Assembly (NCBI RefSeq): GCF_036346595.1
Contig: NZ_CP107834.1
Location: forward strand, 2,852,001 to 2,916,000
Reading direction: 5' to 3'
Length of the DNA stretch: 64,000 bases
Source: Streptomyces sp. NBC_00525
GTDB taxonomy: Bacteria > Actinomycetota > Actinomycetes > Streptomycetales > Streptomycetaceae
In this document: positions 38,526 through 48,086 of the stretch, piece after piece
Layout of the letters: the number at the start of each line of letters is the position of its first letter
Position numbering within the stretch: position 1 is the stretch's first letter
Notes under the pieces: generated by a model
Told to the model about the DNA's origin: nothing
Database searches by the model: none
What the model saw: the letters and a program-made list of their open reading frames with translations, nothing else
Position numbers and translations under genes: made by a program

Positions 38526-38822
38526 GTGATCTTCAAGCGCATCGGAAATGGGCGGCCTTATCCCGACCACGGCCGGGAAAGCACCCGGCAGTGGGCGGAC
38601 GTCGCGCCGCGCCCGGTCCGCCTCGACCAGCTCGTGACCACCAAGGGCCAACTGGACCTCGAAACCCTCCTCGCCGAGGACTCGACGTTCTACGGCGACC
38701 TGTTCGCGCACGTCGTGAAGTGGCAGGGCGACCTGTATCTGGAGGACGGACTGCACCGCGCGGTCCGGGCCGCCCTCCAGCAGCGCCAGGTGCTCCACGC
38801 CCGCGTGCTCGAACTGGGCTGA
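38526..38822 (+). CDS. Small conserved protein, annotated in relatives as VapB-type antitoxin
   Basis: 98 residues, GTG start. Sequence such as RLDQLVTTKGQLDLETLLAEDSTFYGD is highly conserved in streptomycetes as far as I recall. No toxin partner is beside it, so an antitoxin role is doubtful and it is better regarded as a conserved protein of unknown function. It precedes the LytR_C gene. Confidence 0.75.
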   Translation: MIFKRIGNGRPYPDHGRESTRQWADVAPRPVRLDQLVTTKGQLDLETLLAEDSTFYGDLFAHVVKWQGDLYLEDGLHRAVRAALQQRQVLHARVLELG

Positions 38823-38927
38823 GAGAAGGATCGTCGCGGGGTTCGTTCGGGTGTTTTCGCACCCGGACGGGTGCGATCCATTGATCATTTAGTAGGCATC
38901 ATCACCGGGTCGCACTACGCTGCGCCC

Positions 38928-39548
38928 ATGAGCATGCTCACTCCCCCCGGCATGGGCGGAAAGTACCGCATCACGGGTGACAAGTACCCCCGTATGCGAC
39001 GCCCGCGCCGCCGCAGCAAAATGATCATCTCGGCCATCGCCTCCGTGGTCGCCCTCGGGCTGGCCGGCTGGGGCACGCTGCAGCTCATCGATGTCTTCAC
39101 CGGTGGCGACAAGACGGCCAGCGCCGCCGACCGCACCGAGCGCTGCCCGTCGCCGAAGCCCTCCGCGCCCGCCAAGGTGCTGCCGAAGCCCGGAAAGATC
39201 ACGGTCAACGTCTACAACGCGACCACGCGCAGCGGGCTCGCCAAGGCGGCCGCCGACGAGCTGAAGAAGCGCGGTTTCAAGATCGGCAAGGTGGGGAACG
39301 CCACCGCCGCGTACGACAAGAAGGTCCCGGGTACGGGCGTACTGCTCGGCGCCCCGGCCGCCGTCAACGGCTCGTTCCCCGTGCTCGGCGCCCAGGTGCC
39401 GGGAGCGACGACGAAGACCGACGCCCGCGAGAACGCGGAGGTCGACCTGATCATCGGCAAGAAGTTCACCGCACTCAGCAAGCCGCAGGCGGCCGCCTCC
39501 GCGCTGGCCGCGCTGACCAGGCCCGCCCCGGCGCCGTCCTCCTGCTGA
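38928..39548 (+). CDS. LytR_C-domain membrane protein
   Basis: 206 residues. Cytoplasmic N-terminus, one membrane helix at about 33-53 (MIISAIASVVALGLAGWG), then an external domain ITVNVYNATTRSGLAKAAAD with the LytR C-terminal (PF13399) pattern. It probably binds or contacts the cell wall. ATG 38928. It converges on upp. Confidence 0.85.
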   Translation: MSMLTPPGMGGKYRITGDKYPRMRRPRRRSKMIISAIASVVALGLAGWGTLQLIDVFTGGDKTASAADRTERCPSPKPSAPAKVLPKPGKITVNVYNATTRSGLAKAAADELKKRGFKIGKVGNATAAYDKKVPGTGVLLGAPAAVNGSFPVLGAQVPGATTKTDARENAEVDLIIGKKFTALSKPQAAASALAALTRPAPAPSSC

Positions 39549-39613
39549 GAGGACGGCGCCCGGCGTGCGCGCCGGGGGCCGGGCAGGCGCCCCGCGCCGG
39601 CGCCGGGCAGCTC

Positions 39614-40249
39614 CTAGTCGACGGTGCCGTACATGCGGTCGCCCGCGTCGCCCAGGCCCGGCACGATGTAGCCGCTCTCGTTGAGCCGCTCGTCCACCGA
39701 GGCGGTGACCACCGTCACCGGCGTCCCGGCCAGCTCGCGCTCCATCACCTCGACGCCCTCCGGGGCGGCGAGGAGCACCACGGCGGTGACATCGTCCGCG
39801 CCGCGCCGGATCAGCTCCTGGATGGCCGCGACGAGCGTGCCGCCGGTCGCCAGCATCGGGTCCAGGACGTAGACCTGGCGGCCGGAGAGGTCGTCGGGCA
39901 TCCGGCTCGCGTACGTGGACGCCTTGAGCGTCTCCTCGTCGCGGATCATGCCCAGGAAGCCCACCTCGGCGGTCGGCAGCAGCCGGACCATGCCGTCGAG
40001 CATGCCGAGACCGGCCCGCAGGATCGGCACGACCAGCGGGCGGGGGTACGACAGCTTCACGCCGGTGGTGGGTGTCACCGGGGTCTCGATGTCCACCTGT
40101 TCGGTGCGCACATCGCGGGTCGCCTCGTACGCGAGCAGGGTCACCAGCTCGTCGGCGAGGCGCCGGAAGGTCGGGGAGTCGGTGCGCTTGTCGCGCAGGG
40201 TGGTGAGTTTGTGCGCGACCAGCGGGTGGTCGACGACATGAATCCGCAT
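39614..40249 (-). CDS. upp: Uracil phosphoribosyltransferase
   Basis: 211 residues. PRPP loop [14 protein letters not shown], and C-terminal [16 protein letters not shown] that binds uracil. Makes UMP from uracil and PRPP in pyrimidine salvage. ATG 40249. Confidence 0.96.
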   Translation of the reverse strand: MRIHVVDHPLVAHKLTTLRDKRTDSPTFRRLADELVTLLAYEATRDVRTEQVDIETPVTPTTGVKLSYPRPLVVPILRAGLGMLDGMVRLLPTAEVGFLGMIRDEETLKASTYASRMPDDLSGRQVYVLDPMLATGGTLVAAIQELIRRGADDVTAVVLLAAPEGVEVMERELAGTPVTVVTASVDERLNESGYIVPGLGDAGDRMYGTVD

Positions 40250-40367
40250 GACCGCCAGCGTAAACCGCTCCTCCCGCACCCGTGCGCTGGCATCATCCGC
40301 ACGTTCGGGGGGAAGGTGGTGGCATACGGACCCGGCGACGAAGCCGGCCCTTGGGGGTGACGAGCCG

Positions 40368-40613
40368 ATGACCGACGGGGCACAGGGCGCCGAGAACCGC
40401 GGCGGCACGCCGAACCGCCGCGCGGACGCCGGCGACGGGCCGGACGCCCCCGGCGACGACCTCCCCGAGACCGACGCGCAGCGCCGGCGGCGGCGCGCCC
40501 AGTTCCTCCGGGAGCTCCACGAGGCCAAGGCACTGCGCGACCGGGTGCAGCCCCGGCGGGTCAAAGCCGCCCGAATGCGCCAGGCGATGCGGATGCGTAC
40601 GTTCCGCTGGTAG
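40368..40613 (+). CDS. Small basic hypothetical protein
   Basis: 81 residues from ATG 40368. Acidic first half and very basic second half ([20 protein letters not shown], then [13 protein letters not shown]). The basic helix suggests nucleic-acid or ribosome contact. No family recognised. Confidence 0.6.
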   Translation: MTDGAQGAENRGGTPNRRADAGDGPDAPGDDLPETDAQRRRRRAQFLRELHEAKALRDRVQPRRVKAARMRQAMRMRTFRW

Positions 40614-40805
40614 CCCTCCGGCCTGCGGAAAACCCCCTGGTGACGGTGGCCGCGAGAACTGATGGCCGACTCAACGGCAGAACTGCTGCCGCGAGGCGCT
40701 CGTTTCTGCCACGATTCCGAATGGGCGGGACACGGGACAGCCGGAGCACCGGCTGCCTCCCCGTCCGGACCGGCCCTTGGCCCCGAGACCAGTGGGAGAG
40801 TCACG

Positions 40806-41865
<1,060 letters not shown>

Positions 41866-41942
41866 CCGCTCCCCGCCGGAGCGCCGTCAGCCCTCCGGAA
41901 TCGGATTTCTGCGTACGGCCAACATGGTCTAAGCTCTCTCTC

Positions 41943-42027
41943 GGTAGCGTGTCCGAGCGGCCGAAGGAGCTCGCCTCGAAAGCGAGTGTGGGGAAACTCA
42001 CCGAGGGTTCAAATCCCTCCGCTACCG
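41943..42027 (+). tRNA. tRNA-Ser(CGA)
   Basis: A 7-bp acceptor stem (GGTAGCG with CGCTACC), discriminator G, long variable arm, TTCAAAT T-loop, and anticodon loop CTCGAAA giving anticodon CGA. No encoded CCA. Its 3' part from 41974 is the left attachment site of the element, so the mature gene is partly element-derived. Confidence 0.97.
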
Positions 42028-42028
42028 C
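41974..42028 (+). repeat. attL: 55-bp direct repeat, left copy
   Basis: 55 bases identical to 61185-61239. It covers the anticodon loop to the 3' end of tRNA-Ser plus one base. This is the left attachment site of the integrative element. Confidence 0.96.
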
Positions 42029-42035
42029 AGGTAGA

Positions 42036-42069
42036 TGAAGGGGCCGACCCGTTTGGGTCGGCCCCTTCA
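42036..42069. terminator. Terminator for tRNA-Ser brought by the element
   Basis: 15-bp stem (42036-42050 with 42055-42069, GGGGCCGACCC core) and a GTTT loop directly after attL. It replaces the chromosomal terminator displaced to 61246-61283. Confidence 0.8.
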
Positions 42070-42075
42070 CTGCGT

Positions 42076-42095
42076 TCCGTCTCAGTTTCCGTCTC
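42076..42095 (+). repeat. Left arm-type repeat of the element (20 nt)
   Basis: Two CCGTCTC heptamers spaced by 5 bases in a 20-nt unit that recurs identically at 61058-61077. Both lie just inside the two att sites in the same orientation, as expected for arm-type integrase sites. Confidence 0.6.
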
Positions 42096-42277
42096 GGTTG
42101 CCGCCAAAGCCGCCCTTGTGCCTGCTGCTCGTGAGGGACCTCGGCACGAACTTCTCGGAACGCCCGCGCCCGGCAGGCGTAAACCCATAGGCTCCGAGAC
42201 GTGAGGTGGTGCTCGCCACGTCTCCACACCCCAGATTCATGACTGCCCCCGCCTGGGGGCCTGCATCTGGAGGTGAC

Positions 42278-42544
42278 ATGGCGGACGAGGACGGCGCGCA
42301 ACAGCGTCACGCGTCGCAAGGGCCGGAAGCGGAACCGGTCGACAATAAGTCGCACGGGCCGGAAGAAGTCGGACCCAGCAACGACCGGTCGACAGATCCC
42401 GTCAAGGACTCGGGCGACGAAGAGAAGAAAAAGAGGGACCCGAACTACTGGGCGGCGGGTTCGTTCCTGCTCAACCTGTGGCGCATCCTGCGCGACTGGC
42501 TGAACAGCGAGCAGCCACCGTCATTCGGGCCCCCCTTCCTGTAG
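42278..42544 (+). CDS. Small hypothetical protein of the element
   Basis: 88 residues, ATG 42278 behind a very good GGAGGTGAC. The first 60 residues are charged and disordered-looking (DSGDEEKKKRDPN), the end is a short amphipathic or membrane-like helix (AAGSFLLNLWRILRDWL). No family recognised. It is the only clear rightward gene at this end of the element. Confidence 0.65.
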   Translation: MADEDGAQQRHASQGPEAEPVDNKSHGPEEVGPSNDRSTDPVKDSGDEEKKKRDPNYWAAGSFLLNLWRILRDWLNSEQPPSFGPPFL

Positions 42545-42545
42545 G

Positions 42546-42644
42546 GCCGCTTTCGCGGCGAGACTCTGCCAACCGGCAGAGCTGGTATCGCCATGCAGGG
42601 CGATACCGCAGGGCCGTACCGCCAGCTTGCTGGCGGTACGGCCC
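42546..42644. terminator. Four consecutive hairpins, the last terminator-like
   Basis: Stems: 42546-42550/42555-42559; 42564-42570/42575-42581; 42584-42592/42599-42607; 42611-42624/42631-42644. The last is a perfect 14-bp stem followed by TTGTCTTT, a good terminator for the small gene ending at 42544. The first three have no such need. Confidence 0.7.
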
Positions 42645-42751
42645 TTGTCTTTGGGGTCCACGTAGCGATCTTCCATTGGCGGTTGGTGATCACTTAACAG
42701 AAGACCCAGGGCCTTGGCGGGGAGACACTGGGCTAGCACCGTCAGCGTAGC

Positions 42752-42779
42752 GTCCTCCCCGCATGTGCGGGGATGTTCC
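42752..42779 (+). repeat. Solitary type I-E CRISPR repeat-like unit
   Basis: 28 bases with the I-E layout: GTCCTCCCCGC, a four-base loop, then GCGGGGATGTTCC, giving a 7-bp central hairpin. There is no second copy and no cas gene in the window, so it is not an array. Confidence 0.45.
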
Positions 42780-42900
42780 AGTACTTCCGTAAGTCGCTTC
42801 CGCAAGTGACTAGCACTGGTCTCTAGAGGTGCAGTCCATCAACCAGGCCCCACTACGCAGGGACAACGGTGGATTCGCGTAAGTCGACTCACGCAGACCG

Positions 42901-44124
42901 CTACCTCTCCCAGATAAGGCGATCAACCTGTTCCGCTACGCCTGACCGCACTGTGTCCACCATGTGCTGGTACCGGGCAGCCATGGCCGTAGTCGACCAT
43001 CCCATCAGGCCCATGACCGCCCGTTCGGATACTCCGAGAATCAAGAGAACCGTCGCAGCCGTATGGCGGGCGTCGTGCAGACGACCGTCCCGCACCTTCG
43101 CGGCCTGCAACAGCTCCTTCCAGTCGTCGTAGTCCGTGCGCGGGGACGTTCCTCGGCCGGTGGTCGTGGCGAACAGCCAGTCCTCTTCCGTCCACTCGTC
43201 TCGCGCGGCGGCCCTTTCCGCGTCCTGCCGCTTCCGGTGCGTCCGGAGCAGGTCCACAAGTTGCTGCGGCAGGCCGACCGCCCGGCGGCCAGCGCGGGAT
43301 TTGGTGTCGGCCGTCTCCGGGTTCGTTCGCTGCCGCTGCGGGCAGTACCCGGCCTTGCGCCCACACGTCTTGTCGTCGGCGCAGCCGTGGGCGTACTGCG
43401 GCCGGCGACGGCTCCGGCGCACCATCAGCACACCGCGATCGAGGTCCACATCGGTCCACTTGAGCCCCAGCGCCTCCCCCTGACGCAGACCGAGCGCCAG
43501 CGCGACCGCCCAGCGAGCCGAGTTCCGCCGGTCGTCAGCCGCCCGCAACAGTCGCTGCACCTCGTCGACAGTGAAGGGTTCGACCTCTTCTTCCCGTACC
43601 CGTGGCGCCTTGGCCAGCCGTACGGGGTTCTGTCCGAGGTGGCCGCGCCGCACCGCCTCGTTGAGCGCGGTGCGGAACGTACGGTGCACTTGGTGAGCGG
43701 TCCCGGGCTTGCTGCCTGCCGCGATCATGCGGCCGTAGAGGCGCTCGATGTGCTCGGGCCTGAGCTTGTCCAGCTTGTGCGCCCCAAGGCCCGGGATCAG
43801 GTGCTTCCTAACCGCGACGCCGTAGCCCACCATGGTGTTCTCGTTGACTCCGAGCGGCGCAATTTCCTCTACCCAGTGCGTGAGCCAGGTCGCCCCGGTC
43901 CATGCACGGCCCGGCTTACGCAGCATCCTGGCGTCGCGCTCACGCTCAAGCTTCTTGACGGCTTCCGCCACCTCGGTGCGCGTCTTGCGTTCCACGTGCC
44001 GCCGATCCGGCTCGCCGTTGTCTCGCACGCCGACGGTGACGCGGCCGTGCCACTTGCCGTCCTTCCCCAGGTAGATGGAACTACGGCCGTTGGGCTGCCG
44101 TGTGCGCTTCTTTTCCTCCGCCAC
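42901..44124 (-). CDS. int: Tyrosine recombinase (element integrase)
   Basis: 407 residues. N-terminal basic AP2-like arm-binding part, core-binding domain (about 75-165), catalytic domain with LGLRQGEALGL (Arg I), LHDARHTAAT (His-Arg) and GWSTTAMAARYQHM (Trp in place of the second His, then the nucleophile Tyr). A Cys/His insert (CADDKTCGRKAGYC) is typical of actinomycete integrases. GTG 44124 follows AAGGAG. It faces attL and should recombine the tRNA-Ser sites. Confidence 0.93.
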   Translation of the reverse strand: MAEEKKRTRQPNGRSSIYLGKDGKWHGRVTVGVRDNGEPDRRHVERKTRTEVAEAVKKLERERDARMLRKPGRAWTGATWLTHWVEEIAPLGVNENTMVGYGVAVRKHLIPGLGAHKLDKLRPEHIERLYGRMIAAGSKPGTAHQVHRTFRTALNEAVRRGHLGQNPVRLAKAPRVREEEVEPFTVDEVQRLLRAADDRRNSARWAVALALGLRQGEALGLKWTDVDLDRGVLMVRRSRRRPQYAHGCADDKTCGRKAGYCPQRQRTNPETADTKSRAGRRAVGLPQQLVDLLRTHRKRQDAERAAARDEWTEEDWLFATTTGRGTSPRTDYDDWKELLQAAKVRDGRLHDARHTAATVLLILGVSERAVMGLMGWSTTAMAARYQHMVDTVRSGVAEQVDRLIWER

Positions 44125-44212
44125 GGGCGGGCTCCTTCGTGTTGGTGGGTGCAAAGAGGCCGGGACGCCACCACTGAGGTGACGTCCCGGCAAGGGCTGA
44201 TCAGGCGGTGCG

Positions 44213-44434
44213 CTACTTGGCGCGGCGCCGGGCGAGGTAGGCGGCCGGTGCGTCTGCGGGAACACGCCGGAGTCCGCCGATGGTCAGGGACTCCAACTCG
44301 CCGCTGCGGATAAGGGCGAAGCAGGTGGTGCGGCCGACGCGGAGGCAGCGGGCTGCCTTTTCGACGGTCAGGAGCACAGGGGCGGGTACGCCGACCTCAG
44401 CGAGTGGCGCGGTGTCCAGGGGAGCGATGCTCAT
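44213..44434 (-). CDS. xis: Excisionase / MerR-like HTH protein
   Basis: 73 residues from ATG 44434 (GGAGGA upstream). LLTVEKAARCLRVGRTTCFA and LRRVPADAPAAYLARR are the helix-turn-helix and wing of HTH_17 excisionases. Upstream of and co-directional with int, 88 bases apart. Its promoter region contains the GGTAGCGG repeats at 44480-44600. Confidence 0.88.
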   Translation of the reverse strand: MSIAPLDTAPLAEVGVPAPVLLTVEKAARCLRVGRTTCFALIRSGELESLTIGGLRRVPADAPAAYLARRRAK

Positions 44435-44479
44435 CGCAGGTTTCCTCCGGGGCTGTCCGTCGGGGGTGCCTCTCAAGGG

Positions 44480-44600
44480 GCGCTACCTCCGCTACCGCCG
44501 CTACCTCACAGGTCAGAGCCCTGCGGGAGGTAGCGGGAAAGGTAGCGGTAGCGGATGAGTAGCGGCGCGGTAGCGGCAGACGTTGCCGTCTGCCGCTACC
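44480..44600. repeat. Cluster of GGTAGCGG / CCGCTACC octamers (iteron-like)
   Basis: Nine copies or near copies in 121 bases: inverted at 44480 (one mismatch), 44489, 44498 and 44593; direct at 44529, 44541, 44547, 44558 (one mismatch) and 44569. The unit matches the tRNA acceptor end in the att site. It lies between the DUF3631 gene and xis and may be an origin or Xis/Int binding array. Confidence 0.75.
44569..44600. terminator. Hairpin behind the DUF3631 gene
   Basis: Perfect 14-bp stem (44569-44582 with 44587-44600), TTGC loop, 13 bases after the DUF3631 stop. Probable terminator that also contains two of the octamers. Confidence 0.65.
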
Positions 44601-44613
44601 GGTTAAGCGCAGG

Positions 44614-45768
44614 TCAGGCCATGTTTTCCGTGTCCAGTAGCCGAGGTAGCGGACTTTCCGGGGGCGGGGGGCAGTAACGGGCCCATGCGTCCCAGAGGTC
44701 GGCCGCGTAGTAGCCCTTGAGTACACTCCCGGCGGTCTTGATGTTGCGGGAGCTAATGGGCTCGTTGTCAGCCGTCATGTACTCGGCGAGCATCCGGGAG
44801 AGGCGGCGGTTGTCGAGCGGCTTGCCGTTGAGGTCGGCCCACGGGGCGTCGTCAAGGGCGTTGAGCCGGTCAAGGATGGCGACGGTGGGCAGGCGGTCGA
44901 TGCCGATCATGACGTGGTCTCGTAGGTCGGTCAGAAGTCGGATGCCGAGGGAGCCTTTGTCGGTGGCGCGGGAGGCTTCTACCAGGGCCGCGCATGCCCT
45001 GCGAGCCCGGTCGGGCCAGTCGCCGCCGGCCGCGTCGGCGATGGAGAGCAGCCCTTCCCAGACGTCGGCTGGCCGGTCGGTGACGCCTTCGGGCATTTCC
45101 GGCCAGGCTCCCGTCACGACCTCCTTGGCCTGCTCTGCCCACTGGGCAAGCCGGTCCCGCAGTGCGTTGCCTTCCTTCTCGTGGATGCGGGCGCGAAAGG
45201 GTTCGACGGTCTCGTTGCGAGCTCGGCGTCGCATGCGGATGATCACGGACCGCGTCAGGATCGTGTCAGGGAGAGAGCCGAGACCGGCGACCGCGACAGC
45301 GGTGTAGGAGGGGAATGCCTGGACGGTCTGGTTGCCCCCGTCGCCGACGCAGCGGTAGGTGACGCCGGTACGGCGGTGGCCGGCGTTGAGGAAGCCACGC
45401 AGTTCCTCGTTGTCCCCGGCCTTGGGCCCGAAGACGGTGTCGATCTCATCGAAGAGGATGGTGGGCCGCCCCTCGGGTCCGGACACCGCCCGGAACAGAG
45501 CAGCCGCAGATGCGTTGACGGCGACCATGGGGCGCGGGACGAGGGTTTCCACGATCTCCAGCGCCCGCGACTTCCCCGACCCGGGTTCAGGGGAGAGGAA
45601 CGCCAGGCGGGGGGTGGAGTCGAAGCAGTCGAGCAGGTGGGCGTGCGCGTCCCACAAGGCGACGGCAACGTAGGAGGCATCCTGCGGGAAAGCGTTGAAC
45701 CGCCGGTGGAAAGCTTCGACCTCATCCAGCAGGACGGCCCCGTCGATGGGCGTGGTCGTGGCGCTCAT
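44614..45768 (-). CDS. DUF3631 replication ATPase
   Basis: 384 residues. Walker A in SPEPGSGKSR, Walker B in TILFDEIDTVF, and the C-terminal DUF3631 region (ADNEPISSRNIKTAGSVLKG). Proteins of this type accompany prim-pol proteins in actinomycete elements and probably act as helicase in element replication. ATG 45768 overlaps the upstream small gene by 4 bases. Confidence 0.85.
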   Translation of the reverse strand: MSATTTPIDGAVLLDEVEAFHRRFNAFPQDASYVAVALWDAHAHLLDCFDSTPRLAFLSPEPGSGKSRALEIVETLVPRPMVAVNASAAALFRAVSGPEGRPTILFDEIDTVFGPKAGDNEELRGFLNAGHRRTGVTYRCVGDGGNQTVQAFPSYTAVAVAGLGSLPDTILTRSVIIRMRRRARNETVEPFRARIHEKEGNALRDRLAQWAEQAKEVVTGAWPEMPEGVTDRPADVWEGLLSIADAAGGDWPDRARRACAALVEASRATDKGSLGIRLLTDLRDHVMIGIDRLPTVAILDRLNALDDAPWADLNGKPLDNRRLSRMLAEYMTADNEPISSRNIKTAGSVLKGYYAADLWDAWARYCPPPPESPLPRLLDTENMA

Positions 45769-46118
45769 GCGGCGCTCCTGTTCGCTGCGGGCCCGGCGTG
45801 AGGGCACTGCCCAACGTGGGCGCGGGTGGTCAGTTCGGTAACGGCGTGGCGTCCTCGGGCCCGCTCGTGGTGGCCGCAGGCACAGAGCCAGTCAGCGGTC
45901 GGGACCTGGTGGCGGCCCAGTCCGCGCACGGAGAGGCCGGGCCGGATACCGGCCACGGTGACCATGTGCGGGTCGGGGTGGAGAGTAGTGAGGACGGCCT
46001 GACGGCCGACGCCCTTCGGCGCACCACCACCCGAGGGGGTGAGGGAGGGTTCGGCGGGACTGGGGCCGGTCGTGGCGGCGGGGAGGCTCTTAAGGCGGGG
46101 GGTTCTGGCCGTGCTCAT
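45765..46118 (-). CDS. Small putative zinc-binding protein
   Basis: 117 residues, start overlapping the prim-pol stop by 4 bases. The second half has Cys/His spacing that suggests metal binding (ADWLCACGHHERARGRH, then HVGQCPH). It is in the replication operon; function unknown. Confidence 0.65.
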   Translation of the reverse strand: MSTARTPRLKSLPAATTGPSPAEPSLTPSGGGAPKGVGRQAVLTTLHPDPHMVTVAGIRPGLSVRGLGRHQVPTADWLCACGHHERARGRHAVTELTTRAHVGQCPHAGPAANRSAA

Positions 46119-47023
46119 GCGGTCCGCCGGGTCGGGTTGTGGGCGATGGACCAGTTCAGGGCGCTGGTGATCGCGGCCCTGCACTCGTGTTCGCGGAGTC
46201 CGGCCCGCAATCCCGCCTCATTAAGAGCCTGCTCCACCACGTCCCGGCTGAGGTCGCCGGACGGGATGAAGCGGCCCAGGGCGCGGGCGGCCCTCACCAG
46301 CGTCCAGTTCCGTGCCCCTTCACTGGCCCCGGCGACGGCCGCGGTTTCGGCCTTGAGAGCCGCTGAGGCGTACTGGGAGGCCCTGGACGGCGACGGCGCA
46401 GCCATCATCAGCACCGGCGGGAGCTGGCGGGGCGCCAGAAGCGCGTGAAGCCATTCCGGGAGCGGGGCGGGGTCGGTGGGGTCGGTCACCTCGTAGGTGC
46501 CGTTGGGGAGGGTGCTGCCGGCGGCGAGGACGTAGCCGCCGTGGGCGCGGGTGTCGATGTGCTTGCCGAGTTTGCCCGCCGTGTTGCGGAGCCGATCCCC
46601 GGGCGGGGCGGTGAAGTAGAGGTGGTGGCCGCCGCTCGCGGTCCGGGTCCGGTAGGTGGCAGGGACGGCCTGTCCGGCGCGCTCGCAGAGCGCTTGCAGG
46701 GAAGTGACGCCGTCAGGCGTTCCTTTCGGGTCCTTGGCCTTGACGGTGTCGAGGTCGATGACGACCAGCCCGGACGGGCCCGTGGCAATGCCGACGTTGA
46801 ATGCCCCCGTCGACCAGGCGGCGCGGACGCGGTCCGGGTCGGTGGTGGCCCGCTCCTCCGGCTTGCGGTGCCCACCCGCGCAGGCCCCGGTGGCGGGGCA
46901 TGCCTGCTCGCTGTGGAGGGCGGGGCGCTTGGTGCCAGGGCGGAGGGGAAAGACGTGCCAGCCGTGCTCGGCGGCGGCCAGGGCGGCGGCCAGGGCTCGC
47001 CGGGTGGGGGTGGGTTGGGTCAT
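46115..47023 (-). CDS. Bifunctional DNA primase/polymerase (prim-pol)
   Basis: 302 residues. Begins ALAAAEHGWHVFPLRPGTKRP, with metal residues in VVIDLDTV and the SGGHHLYF motif of the AEP prim-pol fold (PF09250). It should start and extend element replication together with the DUF3631 protein. ATG 47023. Confidence 0.9.
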   Translation of the reverse strand: MTQPTPTRRALAAALAAAEHGWHVFPLRPGTKRPALHSEQACPATGACAGGHRKPEERATTDPDRVRAAWSTGAFNVGIATGPSGLVVIDLDTVKAKDPKGTPDGVTSLQALCERAGQAVPATYRTRTASGGHHLYFTAPPGDRLRNTAGKLGKHIDTRAHGGYVLAAGSTLPNGTYEVTDPTDPAPLPEWLHALLAPRQLPPVLMMAAPSPSRASQYASAALKAETAAVAGASEGARNWTLVRAARALGRFIPSGDLSRDVVEQALNEAGLRAGLREHECRAAITSALNWSIAHNPTRRTA

Positions 47024-47110
47024 GCTGGGTGTCTCCAGTTCTGTGAGCAGTGCTGGCAGACGAGGGCGGCCCCAGGCTTTGGTGAGACGGGAGCCGCTCT
47101 CGTTGTTTTG

Positions 47111-47347
47111 TCAGGGGTTGATGGCGGGTGGGGTGGGGAGCGCGGCGCGGAGGTAGGCGATGGTCTGGCCGGGGGTTTTGCGGGAGGGGTAGAAGCGGGG
47201 GGCGGTGCAGGCCGGGATGGCGGCGGCGATCTGGGCGGCCAGATGCTGGGCGATGCCGTCGCGGGCGATCAGCCGGATCTCGACCGGCTCCGTCTCCGGG
47301 GCGGGGGCGCGGCGGGCGGGGGCGCGGCGGGCGGGTGTGCGGGGCAC
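47111..47347 (-). CDS. Small hypothetical protein
   Basis: 78 residues, GTG 47347 after TCAGGAGA. Basic Ala/Pro/Arg start, then VEIRLIARDGIAQHLAAQIA and a phrase YPSRKTPGQTIAYL. No family recognised; small proteins with this ending are common beside prim-pol genes in such elements, to my recollection. Confidence 0.6.
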   Translation of the reverse strand: MPRTPARRAPARRAPAPETEPVEIRLIARDGIAQHLAAQIAAAIPACTAPRFYPSRKTPGQTIAYLRAALPTPPAINP

Positions 47348-47379
47348 GGGACTCTCCTGATCTCTGGTGGGGCGGGGGT

Positions 47380-48036
47380 TCAGTGGGTGGTGGGGAGGAG
47401 GGGCCAGGCGGGGTTGACGGTGGCGGTGGGGTCGGTGCGTCGCAGGTGTCGTTCCAGGCCGAGGGCGGCGAGCTGGGGGCGGACGCGGAGCAGTCGCCAG
47501 GTGAGCCGGGCTGCGGCGAGTGCGTCTTCGACTGCCTGGTTGGGGCCGTCGTGGCGTACCTGGTAGTGCTCGCACAGTGCGGGAAGGGTGCGTCGGCCGG
47601 GCCGGTAGCGGTTGATCTGCTTGTCGATCACGGCGGGGTCGATGACCGGTGCTACCTCGGTGGGGAAGGCGGCGTCGTGGCGGGCGGCTTCCCGGGCGAG
47701 GACGGTCAGGGCGTAGGGGGCCCGGAAGACGATCAGGGGCTGTCCGGCTGTCAGGGCCTGGCCGATCTGGGCGGCGATTTCGGCGACTGCGTCGGCCGGG
47801 GGCCGGCCGTTCTTGACGGCGTGGTCGGTCGTGATGCCGTGGACGGCGGCGGCCTCAGCGGGAATCTCGGTGCCGGGGTCGACCAGCCACGTACGGGCGG
47901 ACGGTTCGCCGGCGGCTTGGATGGAGACGAGGGCGGCGGAGACGATGCGGGCGGATTCCGGGTCGATGCCGGTGGTTTCCAGGTCCAGGGCGGTCATCGG
48001 CTCGTTGGACCACGCGGGCGTCTCAGGGGTAGTCAT
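47380..48036 (-). CDS. DEDDh 3'-5' exonuclease (DnaQ-like)
   Basis: 218 residues. TALDLETTGIDPESA gives the first Asp/Glu pair (D18, E20), VHGIT the substrate strand, and HDGPNQAVEDALAAARL the last His/Asp. Possibly proofreads or processes DNA during element replication. ATG 48036 follows GAGGAGA. Confidence 0.88.
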   Translation of the reverse strand: MTTPETPAWSNEPMTALDLETTGIDPESARIVSAALVSIQAAGEPSARTWLVDPGTEIPAEAAAVHGITTDHAVKNGRPPADAVAEIAAQIGQALTAGQPLIVFRAPYALTVLAREAARHDAAFPTEVAPVIDPAVIDKQINRYRPGRRTLPALCEHYQVRHDGPNQAVEDALAAARLTWRLLRVRPQLAALGLERHLRRTDPTATVNPAWPLLPTTH

Positions 48037-48086
48037 GGCGCTCTCCTCAGTAGTGGAATTTCATGGGTGAACAGGGATGGCCCTGC

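Larger units (their letters stand above)
42545..42900. other. Gene-free stretch with hairpins and a CRISPR-like unit
   Basis: No supportable gene. It contains four hairpins in a row (42546-42644), one type I-E-like repeat unit (42752-42779), several ACTTCCG-like repeats near 42781-42812, and an imperfect 18-bp palindrome at 42877-42894 just behind the integrase stop. Confidence 0.7.

Noticed and set aside
38526..38822. Toxin-antitoxin system
   Set aside because: The VapB-like label has no toxin gene next to it; neighbours are core genes.
42752..42779. CRISPR array
   Set aside because: Only one repeat-like unit, no spacer-repeat periodicity and no cas genes; kept only as a repeat-like unit.
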